DNA of 64,000 bases from Candidatus Zixiibacteriota bacterium (GCA_022614805.1 JAKEHY010000002.1:1-64000); one strand, 5' to 3'; shown: positions 36,507 through 45,775, numbered from the stretch's first letter. Numbers and translations are program-made. The notes: generated by a model not told the origin, from the letters alone.

Positions 36507-37441
36507 AGCTGGTTGGAATGCTTTTGGCTTTGACTTTCGGCCTGACGGTTCTGGCCACCGGCGGGTGGCTGCCGGCCGGGGCGGTTTTCGCACTCAACCT
36601 GGCGCTTTCGGTGTCGCTCATCTTTCTTTTCGGCCGCCTGCCGCTCGGCGCCTCACTCGGGTGGACGTTCATTTTAACCGCGGCTTCCGGCTGGATGGGA
36701 AAAAGCTGGATGGCGGCGGTGGTTTATCTTGCCTTAACCCTTTTGCCGGCGGCGGCGGTCGGGCTGGCGGTGGCGAAAAAGATTTCGTACGGCCGAACGC
36801 TTCTGGTGTTGGCGGCCTCGGCTTTGGCTCCCACCGCTCTTTTTGTCGGGTTCGCCTATTCATCGGTCCAGCTTCAACTTTTGGCGTTTGGCGAAACGAT
36901 GAAGCAAACCCTGGCCGGGCTGGGGGCGGGTTTGGGCTCCTCCGCCCGGGGGGAGCAGTTCCAGAAGGCCGTCCAATCTTACCTTGAATTCATTGTCGGA
37001 GTGATTCCAGCATTATACTTTATATCCAGCTTCTTCTTTCTGGCGCTGTCCCATTTGCTGGCCGTCTGGGCCTTGGGGCGCCTGGGCATCTTTTCCCCGG
37101 GGCCGAAAAAATTCATAACCTGGCAGGCGCCGTTTTTTCTCGTTTTTCTGCTCGGCGCCGGGCTGGCCAGTCATCTTTTTTTGGAAGCGGGCTGGGTGGC
37201 CGCGGCCGACAATCTGCTTGTGGTGGTGATTTTCATCTATGCGGTCGGCGGGGCGTCGAATGTGGAATACTTTTTGAAAAAATTGCGCGCCCACTGGGCG
37301 GTGAAGGGTTTGTTTTACGTTTGGATGGTTCTTTTCGGACTGGCCTCTTTTTTTATTCTCTCGGCGGTCGGGTTTTTGGACAGTCGGTTTGATTTTCGGG
37401 GGCTCAAAAAAGTTGCTTTGACAAAGGAAAGCGAGGAATAG
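36503..37441 (+). CDS. DUF2232 (YybS-like) multi-pass membrane protein
   Basis: The 312-residue protein has about eight hydrophobic helices and no soluble domain. Its size, its place between rpsR and rplI and the overall pattern match the DUF2232/YybS family of B. subtilis-type rplI clusters. The function of YybS is unknown. The ATG overlaps the rpsR stop by four bases and rplI begins 5 bases after the end, so it belongs to the ribosomal operon. Confidence 0.8.
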   Translation: MKLVGMLLALTFGLTVLATGGWLPAGAVFALNLALSVSLIFLFGRLPLGASLGWTFILTAASGWMGKSWMAAVVYLALTLLPAAAVGLAVAKKISYGRTLLVLAASALAPTALFVGFAYSSVQLQLLAFGETMKQTLAGLGAGLGSSARGEQFQKAVQSYLEFIVGVIPALYFISSFFFLALSHLLAVWALGRLGIFSPGPKKFITWQAPFFLVFLLGAGLASHLFLEAGWVAAADNLLVVVIFIYAVGGASNVEYFLKKLRAHWAVKGLFYVWMVLFGLASFFILSAVGFLDSRFDFRGLKKVALTKESEE

Positions 37442-37445
37442 GGAA

Positions 37446-37907
37446 ATGAAGGTCATTTTGAAGGAGGACGTGGAAAAACTGGGGAAGGTGGGGGAGGTGG
37501 TGCGCGTGGCAGACGGCTACGCGCGGAACTATCTTTTGCCCCGCCAGCTGGCGACCGTGGCCACCAAGGGGACGCTTAAGGCCGTCGAGCACATCACCCG
37601 CGAAAAAGCGCTGCGCGACCAGAAAAGAAGGCGGGAGCTGGAACGGCTCAAACAGAGTATAGAGAAACTCTCACTTATGACCGAAAAAGAAACAGGGGAG
37701 GAGGACCGGCTGTTCGGGTCGGTCACCAGCTCCGAGATTGCCGAGCTTCTGGCCCAGCAGGGGATTGGGGTGGACCGGCGCAAAATCGAACTGGAGGAGC
37801 CGATAAAGGCTTTGGGGATTTACGAAGTGCCGGTGCGGCTGGGATTGGACATCACCGCCACCCTGAAGCTGTGGGTGGTGCGGAAAAAAGAGGAGATTTC
37901 GGGTTAA
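37446..37907 (+). CDS. rplI: 50S ribosomal protein bL9
   Basis: The 153-residue protein is L9. The N-terminal domain reads MKVILKEDVEKLGKVGEVVR, then ADGYARNYLLPRQLA; a long linking helix and a C-terminal RNA-binding domain (LFGSVTSSEIAELLAQQGI) follow. Its normal length and position after DUF2232 fit the family. A GAGGAATAGGGAA ribosome region precedes the ATG. Confidence 0.97.
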   Translation: MKVILKEDVEKLGKVGEVVRVADGYARNYLLPRQLATVATKGTLKAVEHITREKALRDQKRRRELERLKQSIEKLSLMTEKETGEEDRLFGSVTSSEIAELLAQQGIGVDRRKIELEEPIKALGIYEVPVRLGLDITATLKLWVVRKKEEISG

Positions 37908-37963
37908 ACGGAAACGGTTCTTTTGCGTATTATTTGATGGGAAAGGAAAGCGGGTAAAAAGAC

Positions 37964-38482
37964 GTGGCGGAAATGATTCAATCCAAAATCAACGGGCTGG
38001 CTTTAGACGTTTCCACCCAGTCGCCGGTGGTGATTTTAGCCCCCTTGGACGCCTCCGGCCCCAACGGGGAAAAGGTTTTGCCCATCTGGATCGGCCCGTT
38101 CGAAGCCCAGGCGATTGCGATGGAGCTTTCCGGCATTCCCTCCAAAAGGCCCTTGACCCACGACCTGATTAAAGCGGTCATTGGCTCGATGGGGGGAAAG
38201 GTGGAGAAAATCGAGGTTACCGAACTGGTGAACCAGACTTTCTACGCCAAAATCTACGTCTCCGTCAACAGTCACACCGTCGAAATCGATGCCCGTCCTT
38301 CCGATTCTTTGGCTTTGGCCTTGAAATCCAAAGCGCCGATTTTCGTCAACGGAGAGCTCTTTCAAGAGCGCAAAGACCAAATGGGCCCCATCGGGGGGCC
38401 GGAGTCGGGCGAGTCGCCCGATTCGCTGCGCGAGCGGCTGCGGCGCATCAACCCGGAAGATTTCGGCCGGTATTCGCTGTAG
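37964..38482 (+). CDS. Bifunctional nuclease (BFN/DUF151) domain protein
   Basis: The 172-residue protein carries a BFN domain (about 8-140): LPIWIGPFEAQAIAMELSGI, then RPLTHDLIKAVIGSMGGKVE and IDARPSDSLALALKSKAPIF. These are the family signatures. Family members are reported to have RNase and DNase activity and are common next to translation genes. The start is GTG 37964 after GGGTAAAAAGAC. A proline/glycine-rich C-terminal tail follows the domain. No membrane segment is present. Confidence 0.9.
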   Translation: MAEMIQSKINGLALDVSTQSPVVILAPLDASGPNGEKVLPIWIGPFEAQAIAMELSGIPSKRPLTHDLIKAVIGSMGGKVEKIEVTELVNQTFYAKIYVSVNSHTVEIDARPSDSLALALKSKAPIFVNGELFQERKDQMGPIGGPESGESPDSLRERLRRINPEDFGRYSL

Positions 38483-38521
38483 TTGGTTTCTTCGGCATTT
38501 TTTTCCCATTCAAATTTATCG

Positions 38522-38589
38522 GGTAGCGGAAACCTTCAGGTTTCCATTTTTCATTGAGGAACAATGGAGGACTAAAGTCCTCCGCTACC
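38522..38589. repeat. Multi-branch inverted repeat (GTAGCGGA type)
   Basis: Outer arms GGTAGCGGA (38522-38530) and TCCGCTACC (38581-38589) enclose hairpins GGAAACC/GGTTTCC (38528-38545), CATTG/CAATG in the middle, and GGAGGACT/AGTCCTCC (38566-38583). Organisation is like the 16083-16135 element. It lies between two plus-strand genes. Confidence 0.75.
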
Positions 38590-38605
38590 ACAAAAAGCGA
38601 GTTTC

Positions 38606-38634
38606 TTGGTAAACACCGGACGTTTGATTATATT
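38606..38634 (+). promoter_or_regulatory. Putative promoter of mrp
   Basis: TTGGTA (38606-38611), 17-base spacer, TATATT (38629-38634), about 50 bases upstream of the mrp start. Confidence 0.55.
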
Positions 38635-38682
38635 GCTTATGGCAGTGTAGAAAAACCGAAAAGACGCATCTGCCCCATTGAT

Positions 38683-39759
38683 ATGGTCACTGAAAAACTC
38701 ATTTGGAAAGCGTTAGAAAGCGTGAAAGACCCGGAGTTGGGGATTTCCATTGTCCGGCTCGGCATGGTCAAGAAAGTGAGCGCAAACGGCGGGAAGGTCG
38801 CCGTGGACGTGGCCTTGACCATTTCCGGCTGCCCTTTGCGGGAGAGAGTGGAAAGGGATGTCACCGAAGCGGTTTCTGCTCTTGATGGGGTTCGCGCCGT
38901 TCAAGTCAATCTGGGAGTGATGGCCAAAGAGGAACGGGATGAACTGGTGGCCCAGTTGACCGGGCGGAAGAAAACCGAACTTTTTTCCGGCCAGCGGCCC
39001 AAAAAAGTGATTCCGGTCGCTTCCGGCAAGGGAGGGGTGGGAAAATCGACGGTCACCGTCAACCTGGCGGTGGCGCTGGCCGCTTTGGGCTACAAGGTGG
39101 GGGTTATCGACGCCGACGTGTACGGTTTTTCCATCCCGCAGATGCTGGGGGTCTCCGGCCGTCCCACGGTCATCAACCAGATGATAATTCCTCTCGAAAA
39201 AGACGGCGTCAAGGTGATTTCCATCGGCTTTTTAGTGCCGGAGGATGCTTCCGTCATCTGGCGGGGGCCGATGCTGCACAAAGCCATCACCCAGTTTATG
39301 ACCGACGTTTTCTGGGGGGAACTGGACTTTTTGCTTTTGGACCTGCCCCCGGGGACGGGGGATGTTTCCATCACTGTGGCGCAGGCCCTGCCGGAGGCGG
39401 AAATTTTGATTGTCACCACCCCGCAGAAGGCGGCTTACAGCGTAGCCGCCCGGATTTCCAAGCTGGCCGAAGTGGCGCATTTGAAAATTCTGGGGGTCGT
39501 GGAGAATATGTCTTTCTTCCAGACATCGGGTGGGGAAAAAGTTCAGATTTTTGGCAAGGGAGGCGGAAAGGAACTGGCCGAAAAGTTGAGGGTACCCCTG
39601 TTGGGTGAAATTCCGATTGAGGTGGAAATTCGGGAGGGTTCCGACAGCGGCCGTCCGGTTGCGATTTACCGGAAGGATACGGCCGTGGGCCGCTTGTACG
39701 CTGAACTTGCCGGAAAACTCGCCGCCACTCTGCCTCAACCGGTTTTGGCCGTTTCGTAG
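38683..39759 (+). CDS. mrp: Mrp/NBP35-type iron-sulfur carrier ATPase
   Basis: The 358-residue protein has an N-terminal MIP18/DUF59 domain (KALESVKDPELGISIVRLGM, SGCPLRERVE) and a P-loop ATPase of the Mrp/ApbC family. The deviant Walker A is SGKGGVGKST. IDADVYGFSIPQMLG and DLPPGTGDVSITVAQ are also family motifs. Mrp proteins carry Fe-S clusters to apo-enzymes. I place the start at ATG 38683 because residues further upstream come from promoter and repeat DNA. The 3' end overlaps the convergent glycosyltransferase gene by 25 bases. Confidence 0.92.
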   Translation: MVTEKLIWKALESVKDPELGISIVRLGMVKKVSANGGKVAVDVALTISGCPLRERVERDVTEAVSALDGVRAVQVNLGVMAKEERDELVAQLTGRKKTELFSGQRPKKVIPVASGKGGVGKSTVTVNLAVALAALGYKVGVIDADVYGFSIPQMLGVSGRPTVINQMIIPLEKDGVKVISIGFLVPEDASVIWRGPMLHKAITQFMTDVFWGELDFLLLDLPPGTGDVSITVAQALPEAEILIVTTPQKAAYSVAARISKLAEVAHLKILGVVENMSFFQTSGGEKVQIFGKGGGKELAEKLRVPLLGEIPIEVEIREGSDSGRPVAIYRKDTAVGRLYAELAGKLAATLPQPVLAVS

Positions 39760-40853
39760 ATTTCTTCCAGCCTTTTCAAAATCAATGGTAGCGCAAACTT
39801 TTCGGCCACTTTTTTTTGGCCGGCTTGGCCCATTTTTTTCCGGTGCCCGGCGTCCGTTGCCAACTTCACAACCGCTTGAACGAAAGACTCCCCGGAACTG
39901 CCGACGAAATCGGCCAGCGGAATGAGGTATCCTTCCGCTCCGTCGGTAATGATTTCCGGGATGGCTCCGGCCTGCGGGCCGACAACCGGCAGGCCGGCGG
40001 CCATCGCCTCAATGACCGAAAGGCCGAACGATTCCTCGTAGGCCAAGGAAAGGAAGATGTCCGCAGCGGCCAGATAGGGACGCACGTCCGGCACCCCCTC
40101 CGGCCCGCTCCAGAAAAGATAGGGGCCCAAGCCCTGACGCTTGATTTCCTGAAAACACTGAATGAAAAGCTTTTTGTCGTCCGGGTACCAGCCGCCGACG
40201 ATTAGAAACCGGAGCTTCGGCTCCTTTTCCAGCAATTGGGGGGCCAGACGAATTAAATCGAGATGCCCTTTTTTTGGGGTGATGCGGGCAATCATTCCGA
40301 CCACAATTTCATCGGCCGACCAGCCTAATTCGGCTCGAGTCTTTTCGCGCAGTTGGGGAGTTGTTTTCCAATTTTCAGGTAAAATTCCGTTGTGCAGGGT
40401 CACGATTTTTTCCGGCGGGACAGGATAAACCGTCCGGCACCTTTCCGCCAGAAAATCGGAGACCGGCAGGATGCGGGAAACTTTGGCGTACAACCAGCGG
40501 TGGTAAAAGTCCTTTTTGGGACGGCCGGGTGACAGGTGCTTGACCAAAAAAAGCTTCGTTTCGGGAAATTTTCGCAGCCCCCAGACGAGGTAAGGCAGGT
40601 CCTTGGGATAATGGGAGATAATCAGGTCAAGCTTCTTTTCAGCCGTCAGCCTGCGGACGGCGGCTAAGAGTTTTAGGCGGCTTGGTACGGTGAAGAGGTT
40701 CGGCGTTTCGTGCCGTTTTTCGGCAAGGGGGGTTCCGGCCCGGGCCAAAAGATAGGCTTCCTTCCCCTCGGTAAGCCAGAAATTATGCCAGTCCAAGGGG
40801 ACTTTTTCCAATCCCCCCCAGCTGGCGGAAGTCAAAACCTGCAGGATTCTCAA
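39735..40853 (-). CDS. GT4-family glycosyltransferase
   Basis: The 372-residue protein has the GT-B fold of family 4: the N-terminal LQVLTSASWGGLEKV, the donor-domain start IVVGMIARITPKKGHLDLI, and the EX7E motif region AYEESFGLSVIEAMAAGLPV. It should transfer a nucleotide sugar onto a glycan or lipid. I start at TTG 40853, which overlaps the stop of the upstream transporter gene (TTGA). The much longer frame upstream (to 41459) is a shadow of that gene. It lies near rmlD/rmlA genes, so a surface-polysaccharide role is likely. Confidence 0.85.
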   Translation of the reverse strand: MRILQVLTSASWGGLEKVPLDWHNFWLTEGKEAYLLARAGTPLAEKRHETPNLFTVPSRLKLLAAVRRLTAEKKLDLIISHYPKDLPYLVWGLRKFPETKLFLVKHLSPGRPKKDFYHRWLYAKVSRILPVSDFLAERCRTVYPVPPEKIVTLHNGILPENWKTTPQLREKTRAELGWSADEIVVGMIARITPKKGHLDLIRLAPQLLEKEPKLRFLIVGGWYPDDKKLFIQCFQEIKRQGLGPYLFWSGPEGVPDVRPYLAAADIFLSLAYEESFGLSVIEAMAAGLPVVGPQAGAIPEIITDGAEGYLIPLADFVGSSGESFVQAVVKLATDAGHRKKMGQAGQKKVAEKFALPLILKRLEEIYETAKTG

Positions 40854-42187
40854 ATGAAAAAAAGAAAGGCAACCGAGACGATCAGGATGTAAACGAAGAA
40901 AATCAAAAGCTCGTAGCCCAGAATTTCCTTGAATTCCACTTTGGCCACGGTCAAAAGGGGAATGGCCCAAAAGGGTTGAATCAAATCGGTGGCCATATCC
41001 CCCCAGGCGTAGGAGGTCACGACCTTGGCGGTCGGCACCCCCAGGCCCTGGGCGGCCTCCAACAAATAGGGGGCCTCGATGGCCCATTTGGAGCCGCCGG
41101 AGGGGACGAAGTAGTTTACCAACCCGGAATACCAGTAAACCAAGAGCGGGTAGGTTTTGGCCGAAGAGAGGGAAACGAACCAGTTGCCGACGATTTCCGC
41201 CAGGCCGGATTCCTTGATGATGCCGTACATCCCGGCGTAAAAGGGGAACTGGATGATTACTCCGAAGACCAGCTTCCCCCCTTCTTCGGCCGCCCGCCAA
41301 AAACTTTGGGGAGAGGAATGCAGGGCCAAGCCCAAAAACAGGAAAATGAAATTGAGCAAGTCGATGTTTAAGCCGGCCTTGTCGGAAACAAAGCGCAACC
41401 AGAGCCAAGTCAAAGCGGTCATGGCAAAAAGGAGATTCAAAAGGGGCGTTTTTTCCCACCAGTCGAGCCAGTTCGCCGGTTTTGCCAGCCGGTAACTTTC
41501 CCGTCCGGCAAATTCTTCGAGAAGCTGGGGATTCACCGGGCGGCTTTTTTCGGAAGCCGGATGCAGGGCCGGAACGAAAAAGGCCAGAACGAGGGTTACC
41601 AACCCGGCTAATATTAAGTTGAAGCTGGAAAAAATCGTTTCGCCGGTCGGAATCAGGCCGATTTTGGATTCCAGGAAATGTCCCGGCGTCGCCACCAGAA
41701 GCGGGGCCGAGGCGGAAAGGCCGGCGTGCCAGGTGCAGCCCATTCCCAAATAGGCGGCGGCAACCAGCAAGGGGTAGTCAACGCCGGTTTTCCGGCGGGC
41801 TATCTGGCGCACCAAAAGAGCCGAGCCGACCATCGAGAGCCCCCAGTGAAAAAAAGCGAACACCAGCGAGGCCAAAGTCATAACCAAAATCGAGCTTTTG
41901 GGGCCTTTGGCCAGGCCGGCCGTTTTTTCCAAAAGGGCGGCGACCGGCGCGGAGGAGGCGACGATGTAGCCGGTCAGAATTATCAGGCACATCTGCATCG
42001 CAAAAGGAAGAAGCTTCCAGAAGCCGTTTCCCCAGAATTTAATCGCATCGGCCAAGGAAGTTTGTGCCACGCCCAAAGACAAGACAAAGGTGAACAGGGT
42101 CAAAATCAGGGCGATGACGAAAGCGGAGGGGATGAGCCGTTCGCTTACGTTTATAAGCCCGGCGGCGGTTCGGGACAGGATTTTCAT
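40850..42187 (-). CDS. atoE: Short-chain fatty acid transporter, AtoE family
   Basis: The 445-residue protein has about 10-12 transmembrane helices and family segments FAFFHWGLSMVGSALLVRQI, AAYLGMGCTWHAGLSASAPL and NYFVPSGGSKWAIEAPY. AtoE imports short-chain fatty acids such as acetoacetate or butyrate. No acetoacetate-degradation genes are adjacent; the neighbours are sugar-nucleotide and glycosyltransferase genes on the same strand. Its end overlaps the glycosyltransferase start. Confidence 0.9.
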   Translation of the reverse strand: MKILSRTAAGLINVSERLIPSAFVIALILTLFTFVLSLGVAQTSLADAIKFWGNGFWKLLPFAMQMCLIILTGYIVASSAPVAALLEKTAGLAKGPKSSILVMTLASLVFAFFHWGLSMVGSALLVRQIARRKTGVDYPLLVAAAYLGMGCTWHAGLSASAPLLVATPGHFLESKIGLIPTGETIFSSFNLILAGLVTLVLAFFVPALHPASEKSRPVNPQLLEEFAGRESYRLAKPANWLDWWEKTPLLNLLFAMTALTWLWLRFVSDKAGLNIDLLNFIFLFLGLALHSSPQSFWRAAEEGGKLVFGVIIQFPFYAGMYGIIKESGLAEIVGNWFVSLSSAKTYPLLVYWYSGLVNYFVPSGGSKWAIEAPYLLEAAQGLGVPTAKVVTSYAWGDMATDLIQPFWAIPLLTVAKVEFKEILGYELLIFFVYILIVSVAFLFFI

Positions 42188-42190
42188 CCG

Positions 42191-43117
42191 CTAATTCGGG
42201 CGGGGATGCGCGGCAAAGAAGGATTCGTAATTTTTTTTCAGAAAAGAGAGGCTTTCTTCCACCGAGAAGATTGAGGATTTCAGAACGGCCTGTGCTTTTT
42301 CGGTTCTCACTCCGCCCAAAAGGGGGCGGGGGGCAGGCTGCTTCAACGAAGCCGTGTCAACCGGGTCGATTAGCTCGTGGTCGTAGTTGAAAAAGCGGGC
42401 GATGCGCATCGCGAAATCGTAGCGGGATAAATAAGTTTTCCCGGCCAGATTCAAAACACCTTCCAATTTTTTTTCCACCGCTTCTTTCACCAAGGCGGCC
42501 AGATTGTCGGCCAGAGTCGGGTTATTGTACTGGTCGGATACGATTTTGACCGGTCGCGCGGCCGAAAGCTCCCCCACTAGCCACATAAAAAAATTCGGTT
42601 TGGAAGCCTCTTCGTGGATGCCGAAAAGGACGTTGGTGCGCACCACCAGGTGGCGGCAGCCGACCCGCACCACTTTTTCCTCCCCCCAGTATTTGGTTTT
42701 GGCGTAATAGCCGAGCGGGTTGGGGCGGGCTTCCTCGGAGTAGGGGCCGGCTTTGCCATCGAAGATGTAGTCGGTGGAGAAATGAACCAAGAAGCTGCCG
42801 TTCCGCTTGACCTGTTGAGCCAAAAACCCGACCGCTTCGGCGTTGACCTGATAGGCGGCGGCCCGCTCGGATTCGGCTTGGTCGACCTTTGAATAGGCGG
42901 CGCAATTTATCACCACCTCCGGTTTGAAGTCCGAAAGCAAGGCGGTGACAGCGCCGAAATCGGCGATATTCAAAACTCCGGCGGGAGGGTCAAAAGTCCA
43001 GTTTTCCTTGGGAGAATTAAAGGTGGCCAGAACCTCGTGGCCGGGGTCTTGGGCGAAAAGCCGGGCGATTTTGAGTCCCAAAAGTCCCAAAGCCCCGGTG
43101 ACCAAGACGCGGCTCAT
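42191..43117 (-). CDS. rfbD: dTDP-4-dehydrorhamnose reductase-like (RmlD) protein
   Basis: The 308-residue protein is an RmlD-type short-chain reductase: the Rossmann motif VTGALGLLGLKIARLF, INCAAYSKVDQAESE, the FSTDYIFDGKAGPYSE active-site region and a YYAKTKYWGE Tyr/Lys pair. It completes dTDP-L-rhamnose or a related deoxysugar. It overlaps the rmlA-like gene by four bases. rmlB and rmlC are not present here, and MAT2B-like relatives also share these motifs, so the exact substrate is open. Confidence 0.85.
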   Translation of the reverse strand: MSRVLVTGALGLLGLKIARLFAQDPGHEVLATFNSPKENWTFDPPAGVLNIADFGAVTALLSDFKPEVVINCAAYSKVDQAESERAAAYQVNAEAVGFLAQQVKRNGSFLVHFSTDYIFDGKAGPYSEEARPNPLGYYAKTKYWGEEKVVRVGCRHLVVRTNVLFGIHEEASKPNFFMWLVGELSAARPVKIVSDQYNNPTLADNLAALVKEAVEKKLEGVLNLAGKTYLSRYDFAMRIARFFNYDHELIDPVDTASLKQPAPRPLLGGVRTEKAQAVLKSSIFSVEESLSFLKKNYESFFAAHPRPN

Positions 43118-43848
43118 TTGCTTCGCTTGGTTCGGTACTCGAAAACTCTTCGCCCCGCTTCCGCCAAAGCCCCAATCGACTCTCCGGCGTCGGCCCAGAA
43201 CCCCTTCAGGACCGAATAGGTCATCGTTCCTTTGCCGATGTAGGCGTTGTTGATGTCGGTCACTTCCAGTTCCCCGCGGGCGGAGGGTTTCAAGGTCTTG
43301 ACGATGTCAAAAACCTCGTTGTCGTACATATATATTCCGATTACGGCCAAGTCCGATTTCGGCTTTTTGGGTTTTTCGACGATGTTCAAAACCCGGCCGC
43401 TTTTGACTTCCGCCACGCCATAGGCCTTTGGGTTTTGCACTTTCTTCAGGAAAATCTTGGCGCCGGAGCGCTGGCGTTTGAAGGCCTCCACCTCATCCTG
43501 GATGGATTCAAATATCAGGTTGTCCCCCAGCATCACCAAAACCTTTTCCCCTTCGGCGAAATGCTCCGCCAGCCCAATCGCCTCGGCAATGCCTCCTTCT
43601 TTTTCCTGGTAGGTGTAGTTCAGATGTTTAAGCCCGAAAGCCCGGCCGTTCCCCAAAAGCCGCAAAAAATCGCCGGCGGAGTTGCCGCCGGTGACGATAA
43701 GAATGTCCTTAATGCTTGCCTCCACCAGGGTTTGGATGGGATAAAAAATCATCGGCTGGTCGAAAACCGGCAACAGATGCTTGTTGGTGATTTTGGTCAA
43801 AGGAAAAAGCCGGGTTCCCAGCCCGCCGGCCAAAATAACACCTTTCAT
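43114..43848 (-). CDS. rfbA: Glucose-1-phosphate thymidylyltransferase-like nucleotidyltransferase (RmlA, short form)
   Basis: The 244-residue protein has the sugar nucleotidyltransferase signature AGGLGTRLFPLTKITNKHLL and the VMLGDNLIFE motif with a catalytic Asp. VEKPKKPKSDLAVIGIYMYD and ELEVTDINNAYI follow. It is shorter than enterobacterial RmlA (about 290) and matches the short thermophile/actinobacterial type. It activates a sugar-1-phosphate, probably glucose, with dTTP. It precedes rmlD with an ATGA overlap. Confidence 0.88.
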   Translation of the reverse strand: MKGVILAGGLGTRLFPLTKITNKHLLPVFDQPMIFYPIQTLVEASIKDILIVTGGNSAGDFLRLLGNGRAFGLKHLNYTYQEKEGGIAEAIGLAEHFAEGEKVLVMLGDNLIFESIQDEVEAFKRQRSGAKIFLKKVQNPKAYGVAEVKSGRVLNIVEKPKKPKSDLAVIGIYMYDNEVFDIVKTLKPSARGELEVTDINNAYIGKGTMTYSVLKGFWADAGESIGALAEAGRRVFEYRTKRSK

Positions 43849-43899
43849 TTTCTGCTCAGTACTCCCTTACCCATTCCGGTTTGGCTTAATTGACCCAAA

Positions 43900-43929
43900 A
43901 AGCAAGGGGCGGGCTGGCAACCCGCCCCT
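43900..43929 (-). terminator. Terminator after rplY
   Basis: AGGGGCGGG (43905-43913) and CCCGCCCCT (43921-43929); on the minus strand the hairpin is followed by TTGCTTTTTGGG. Confidence 0.75.
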
Positions 43930-43945
43930 GAATATTGATGGAAAA

Positions 43946-44722
43946 CTACTTTTTTTCCGGCTTTTTCTCTTCCTTCTTCTCGGTTTTGGCCGGCTCGGCT
44001 GGTTTCTTTTCTCCCTTGGCTTCCGCCGCTGGTTTCTTTTCTTTGCCTTTGGCTTCGGCCCCTTCCTCCGCTTCCTCCCCCTCTTCCGGCTTGCGCTCGG
44101 TTATCACTTCCGGCTCGGCCACTTCGGCGGCGGCTTCCAACTCCCCTTCCTTGATTATGGTGGGGGGCACCACGGAGGCGACCGAAAGGTCGGGGTCAAC
44201 CAAAATCTGGATGCCCTCGGCCAGCTTCAAATCCCGCACGTGGACGGAGTCTCCGATTTTCAACAAGGAGACGTCAACATCGATATGCTGGGGTATTTCG
44301 GTCGGCAGGCAGGAGATTTCCAGCTCGCGGAAGGTGTGCTGCAAAATGCCGCCGGTCTCCTTCACCCCCACCGGGGGGGTGCCGACGAGATGCACGGGGA
44401 CTTTGACGGAAATTTTTTTGGCCAGCGAGACATGCTGGAAATCGACGTGGAGAATTTTCCCCCAGACCGGTTCCCGCTGGATTTCCCGAATGAGGGTCTT
44501 TTTGGTTTCCTTCCCTCCGTTTACGATTTCAAGGTTGATTAAAACGTTTTCGCCGCGGATGGAATGGTAGAGGTTTTCAAACTCGTGGGCGTTGAAAACC
44601 ACCGGGGTGGATTTTCCCTCCCCGTACACGACCCCGGGAAGAAGCCCCTGGGCGCGTATTTTTTTGGTTTTTTCCTTGCCCGCTTCCTTGCGGGCCTGAA
44701 CTTTAAACATTACTTCCTTCAT
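43946..44722 (-). CDS. rplY: 50S ribosomal protein bL25/general stress protein CTC with long charged tail
   Basis: The 258-residue protein has the 5S-rRNA-binding L25 domain (RAQGLLPGVVYGEGKSTPVV) and the C-terminal beta domain of the long CTC form (VKVPVHLVGTPPVGVKETGG, EIPQHIDVDVS). From about residue 200 a low-complexity Glu/Lys/Ala/Pro tail extends it by about 60 residues, ending KKEEKKPEKK; this is longer than usual. It lies downstream of prs on the same strand, the usual neighbour. A hairpin lies between the two. Confidence 0.95.
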   Translation of the reverse strand: MKEVMFKVQARKEAGKEKTKKIRAQGLLPGVVYGEGKSTPVVFNAHEFENLYHSIRGENVLINLEIVNGGKETKKTLIREIQREPVWGKILHVDFQHVSLAKKISVKVPVHLVGTPPVGVKETGGILQHTFRELEISCLPTEIPQHIDVDVSLLKIGDSVHVRDLKLAEGIQILVDPDLSVASVVPPTIIKEGELEAAAEVAEPEVITERKPEEGEEAEEGAEAKGKEKKPAAEAKGEKKPAEPAKTEKKEEKKPEKK

Positions 44723-44775
44723 TGTGCACTCCTTTACCTTTACCGGCTCAAACTCGGGTTCGGACTAATAGCAAC

Positions 44776-44806
44776 AAAAAGGGGTGTACAACCAGGCACC
44801 CCCTTC
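44776..44806 (-). terminator. Probable terminator or attenuator between prs and rplY
   Basis: GGGGTG (44781-44786) / CACCCC (44797-44802); on the minus strand the stem is followed by TTTTTG. It lies 54 bases upstream of the rplY start. Confidence 0.5.
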
Positions 44807-44839
44807 TTTCTGCGAAGCATTTAAGATAATACATCTAAC

Positions 44840-45775
44840 CTAATCAAACAAGGAGGAAACCGACTCTCCCCGGGAGATGCGCAGAATGGTCTCGCCGAAA
44901 AGCGCAGCCGAGGTGAGCACTTCGAGGTTGCGGGGGAGTTTTTTTTTGGACAAATCGATGGTGTCGGCCACCACGAACTTTTTAATTTTGGATTTGGCTA
45001 TCCGCTCAAGGGCCGGGCCGGAGAGGACCGGGTGGGTGGCGCAGGCGTAAACCGATTGGGCCCCTTTTTGGGCCAGGACCTCGGCCGCCTGCACGATGGT
45101 GCCGGCAGTGTCCACCATATCGTCCCGGATGATGACCGTTTTCCCCTCCACCTCGCCGATGATGTTCAAAATCTCGGCCTGGTTGGCCTGGGGGCGGCGC
45201 TTGTCGATAATCGCCAGGCCGGCATCCAGTTTCTTGGCGAAGGCGCGGGCGATTCGGATGGCGCCGACGTCGGGCGAAATCACCACCGGGTTGGGCAATT
45301 TCAGTTCGAGAAAGTAGCGGTTGAAAATGGTGGAAGCATAGAGGTGGTCGGAGGGAATGTCGAAAAAACCCTGAATCTGGGAGGCGTGCAAGTCCATCGT
45401 GATTACCCGGTTGGCCCCGGCGATGGTTATCAAATTGGCGACCAACTTGGCGGTGATGGCCACGCGGGGCTGGTCCTTGCGGTCCTGCCGGGAATAGCCG
45501 TAGTAGGGAATGACCGCCGTTATGGTGGCGGCGGAGGCCCGCCGGCTGGCCTCGATTAAAATCAGAAGCTCCATCAAGTTTTCGGCCGGGGAGTTGGTGG
45601 GCTGGATGATGAAAACGTCGCCGCCGCGGACGTTTTCGTTAATCTGGACGAAGATTTCCCCGTCCGAAAAGCGGGAGACTTCGCAGGCGGCCAGCGGCAG
45701 CCCCAAAAAATCGGCGATTTTTTCCGCCAGCTGACGGTTGGCCGTTCCGGTCAATAGTTTCAAGCGGTTGCTCAT
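44840..45775 (-). CDS. prs: Ribose-phosphate pyrophosphokinase
   Basis: The 311-residue enzyme makes PRPP from ribose 5-phosphate and ATP. Motifs: SRFSDGEIFVQINENVRG, the ATP-loop YYGYSRQDRKDQPR, the metal site ITMDLHASQIQGFF and the PRPP loop VIIRDDMVDTAGTIVQAAEV. I start at ATG 45775 (MSNRLKLLTGTAN), where other family members begin; 15 extra in-frame codons upstream are unlikely. It is divergent from mutY and probably co-transcribed with rplY. Confidence 0.97.
   Translation of the reverse strand: MSNRLKLLTGTANRQLAEKIADFLGLPLAACEVSRFSDGEIFVQINENVRGGDVFIIQPTNSPAENLMELLILIEASRRASAATITAVIPYYGYSRQDRKDQPRVAITAKLVANLITIAGANRVITMDLHASQIQGFFDIPSDHLYASTIFNRYFLELKLPNPVVISPDVGAIRIARAFAKKLDAGLAIIDKRRPQANQAEILNIIGEVEGKTVIIRDDMVDTAGTIVQAAEVLAQKGAQSVYACATHPVLSGPALERIAKSKIKKFVVADTIDLSKKKLPRNLEVLTSAALFGETILRISRGESVSSLFD

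Noticed and set aside
38554-38682. N-terminal extension of Mrp
   Set aside because: Translated from the inverted repeat and promoter region; the MIP18 domain begins after 38683.
40854-41459. Long N-terminal extension of the glycosyltransferase
   Set aside because: Arg/Gly/Leu-rich shadow of the AtoE transporter gene; the GT-B fold begins at 40853.
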